Source of the DNA: Actinomycetes bacterium | GTDB lineage: Bacteria; Actinomycetota; Humimicrobiia; JAHJRV01 | Reading direction: 5' to 3' | Length of the DNA stretch: 7,828 bases | Assembly: GCA_030612085.1 (NCBI GenBank) | Contig: JAUWOM010000049.1 | Span: 1-7,828 of the forward strand | Notes under the pieces: model-generated | Told to the model about the DNA's origin: nothing | The model's database searches: none | The model's input: only the letters and a program-made list of their open reading frames with translations | In this document: positions 6,535-7,828 of the stretch, piece after piece | How positions within the stretch are numbered: the first letter of the stretch is position 1 | Layout of the letters: every line of letters starts with the position of its first letter | Made by a program: the position numbers and the translations under genes

Positions 6535-7320
6535 ATGATTTTTAAAGATAGAACAGAAGCAGGAAAGATTTTAGCCAAGAAACTCTTTCAAACTTTAAAT
6601 ATTCTTAGGGAAGAGAAAGCAATTAAACCTAAAGAAGTATTTACAAAAAGGAAGAAAAAAGTAGTAAAACACATTTTAGAAGAAAAGGTAAAAGAAGAAA
6701 CTGAAGAGGAATTAGAAAATAGGTTAGGGAAAGAAGAAGAAGCAGAGAAGATTAGAAAAAGTATAATTGTTTTAGCAATACCTAATGGGGGAGTAGCTGT
6801 TGGACATGAGGTTTCAAAATCATTAAATATAGATTTTGATGTCATTGTTTGTAGAAAAGTTCAGATTCCATGGAATCCTGAAGCTGGATATGGATCAGTA
6901 GCACCGGATGGAAGTTGTTTTTTAAATAAAAAATTGGTTTTAGCATTGGGACTTTCAGATAGAATTATCAAGCAAAATATCCAAAAAACAATGGATCAAA
7001 TTAAAAAGAGGATAGAGAAATATCGAGGTAAAAAACCATTTCCTGAATTAAAAGAAAAAATTGTAATTTTAGTTGATGACGGTCTTGCAAGTGGATTTAC
7101 AATGTTGGCATCAATTGAATTTGTTAAAAAAAAGAAACCCAAGAAAATTATAGTTGCAGTTCCAACAGCATCAGGAAGTGCTTATCAATTAGTAAAATCT
7201 GAAATAGACAAACTTATAGCTCTGGATGTTAGGTATGCACATCCATTTGCTGTGGCTGATGCTTATGAAAACTGGTATGATGTTTCAGATGAAGAAGTTT
7301 TAAAATATTTAAAAAAGTAA
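6535..7320 (+). CDS. Predicted phosphoribosyltransferase (COG1926-like) with an unusual Lys/Glu-rich insertion
   Basis: A type I phosphoribosyltransferase fold of 261 residues. The N-terminus IFKDRTEAGKILAKKL (2-17) is the family opening. After the insertion come IIVLAIPNGGVAVGHEVSKSL (77-97), VIVCRKVQIPWNPEAGYGSVAPDG (103-126), YRGKKPFPEL (163-172) and the PRPP-binding loop VILVDDGLASGFT (177-189, acidic pair D181-D182). The C-terminus has NWYDVSDEEVLKYL. Members usually run from the opening helix into the VLALPRGGV strand within about a dozen residues; here about 50 highly charged residues (roughly 23-76, K- and E-rich, possible helix or coiled coil) intervene. The natural substrate of this family is not established. 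The ATG is immediately preceded by AGGG with no spacing, so the ribosome binding site is poor, but a stop codon at 6520-6522 and the conserved opening allow no other start. It is the third gene after asd. Confidence 0.9.
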   Translation: MIFKDRTEAGKILAKKLFQTLNILREEKAIKPKEVFTKRKKKVVKHILEEKVKEETEEELENRLGKEEEAEKIRKSIIVLAIPNGGVAVGHEVSKSLNIDFDVIVCRKVQIPWNPEAGYGSVAPDGSCFLNKKLVLALGLSDRIIKQNIQKTMDQIKKRIEKYRGKKPFPELKEKIVILVDDGLASGFTMLASIEFVKKKKPKKIIVAVPTASGSAYQLVKSEIDKLIALDVRYAHPFAVADAYENWYDVSDEEVLKYLKK

Positions 7321-7366
7321 TCAAATTTTAAAAATGGCTTTATTAAGTAGACTTCTTATAATTTAG
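7321..7366. other. Convergent intergenic gap without a clear terminator
   Basis: The phosphoribosyltransferase and the LysE-type gene end toward each other across 46 AT-rich bases. AAGT-AG-ACTT at 7345-7354 could fold only with an implausible two-base loop. I see no convincing terminator for either strand. Confidence 0.4.
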
Positions 7367-7828
7367 TTATATTAACAATCTTACAGCATCGGTAATAAAT
7401 TTAATGCTGAAAAATAATAGAAACAAACCACATATTGTAAAAATAATCTTTTGGAATCTTCTTCCAAAGAAATTTCCACCCCTAAATGAAAAAAATGAGA
7501 GAAAATAACCCCAAAAAAAGTCACACAACCAGTGACATAATGCAAAAATTAAAAATCCAAATATTCCAAAGTTAATAGATTTTAAAATTAGTGTAACTCC
7601 AACAGTAGCCCACCATATAAGAAAATATGGATTTCCTAGACTTAAAAGTATCCCAGATACTATTGGAGAGTAAGCGTATATTTTTGAACTAACATCAGAC
7701 TGTTTAACACTACGAAACATGCTAATACCCATAAATAAAAGAAATAATCCTCCAATAATACCAATTAATGCTTTTATATAAATTAGATTTAATAAATATC
7801 CAAAGCCATAGAATAAAGCTATCATAAG
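7367..7828 (-). CDS. LysE/RhtB-family transporter, N-terminus beyond the window edge
   Basis: The reverse-strand frame stays open to the right edge (CTT at 7828-7826 just before an internal ATG) and stops at TAA, complement of 7369-7367. About 153 residues are present. Family members are about 200-210 residues, so roughly 50 N-terminal residues, including the first helix with its usual PGP motif, are missing. The visible part holds about five hydrophobic segments. The LysE-type signature is IGIIGGLFLLFMGISMFRS, followed by a cytoplasmic loop, then ILLSLGNPYFLIWWATVG, where the NPxFLIWW stretch is characteristic. HWLCDFFWGYFLSFF and a final hydrophobic helix follow. LysE-superfamily proteins export amino acids such as lysine, homoserine or threonine, or act in other efflux; the substrate here is unknown. 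The gene converges on the phosphoribosyltransferase. Confidence 0.88.
   Translation of the reverse strand, partial: LMIALFYGFGYLLNLIYIKALIGIIGGLFLLFMGISMFRSVKQSDVSSKIYAYSPIVSGILLSLGNPYFLIWWATVGVTLILKSINFGIFGFLIFALCHWLCDFFWGYFLSFFSFRGGNFFGRRFQKIIFTICGLFLLFFSIKFITDAVRLLI

Noticed and set aside
6588..6845. Reverse-strand open frame opposite the charged insertion of the phosphoribosyltransferase
   Set aside because: The Ser/Phe-rich product is what any Lys/Glu-rich sense stretch gives when read backwards.
7345..7354. Terminator hairpin between the convergent genes
   Set aside because: The 4-base stem would leave a two-base loop, and the flanks do not extend the pairing.

Overview
This is an AT-rich bacterial window with short intergenic gaps and Shine-Dalgarno-led genes. 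RecR, a bacterial recombination protein, places it in Bacteria. A four-subunit, ferredoxin-dependent 2-oxoacid oxidoreductase points to an anaerobe. Its gamma-delta-alpha-beta gene order and motifs resemble the Thermotoga-type pyruvate:ferredoxin oxidoreductase. The phylum cannot be fixed from the sequence alone; an AT-rich anaerobic lineage (Thermotogota-, Atribacterota- or Clostridia-like) would fit, and this is a guess.

Layout on the + strand. 1-137 is the acidic C-terminal tail of a gene cut by the window edge, possibly dnaX. 185-787 is recR, with a TTG start. 934-1308 is a small cytosolic beta-sandwich protein of transthyretin / carboxypeptidase-regulatory type, with unknown function. 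1403-4444 is a tight operon for the 2-oxoacid:ferredoxin oxidoreductase: gamma (TTG start), delta (2x[4Fe-4S] ferredoxin), alpha and beta (TPP-binding). A weak hairpin with a T-rich tract follows it at 4453-4478. 4548-7320 is a second likely operon: aspartate-semialdehyde dehydrogenase, a ten-helix EamA/DMT-type permease, and a predicted phosphoribosyltransferase carrying an unusual Lys/Glu-rich insertion. On the - strand, 7367-7828 is the C-terminal three quarters of a LysE/RhtB-type exporter, convergent with the phosphoribosyltransferase and cut by the right edge.

How the genes fit together. The oxidoreductase links oxidation of pyruvate (or a related 2-oxoacid) to reduced ferredoxin and acyl-CoA. 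Asd makes aspartate semialdehyde for lysine/diaminopimelate, threonine and methionine synthesis. The EamA permease directly behind asd and the nearby LysE-type protein belong to superfamilies that include amino-acid exporters, so a loose amino-acid theme is possible, but this is inference. RecR acts in recombinational repair.

Most of the window is ordinary housekeeping and metabolism, and I see no clear new multi-gene system. The items most worth a second look are the charged insertion in the phosphoribosyltransferase, the unassigned small transthyretin-like protein, and the repeat-rich leader of the oxidoreductase operon. No gap exceeds 150 bases, and I found no rRNA, tRNA, CRISPR array, insertion sequence or attachment site.
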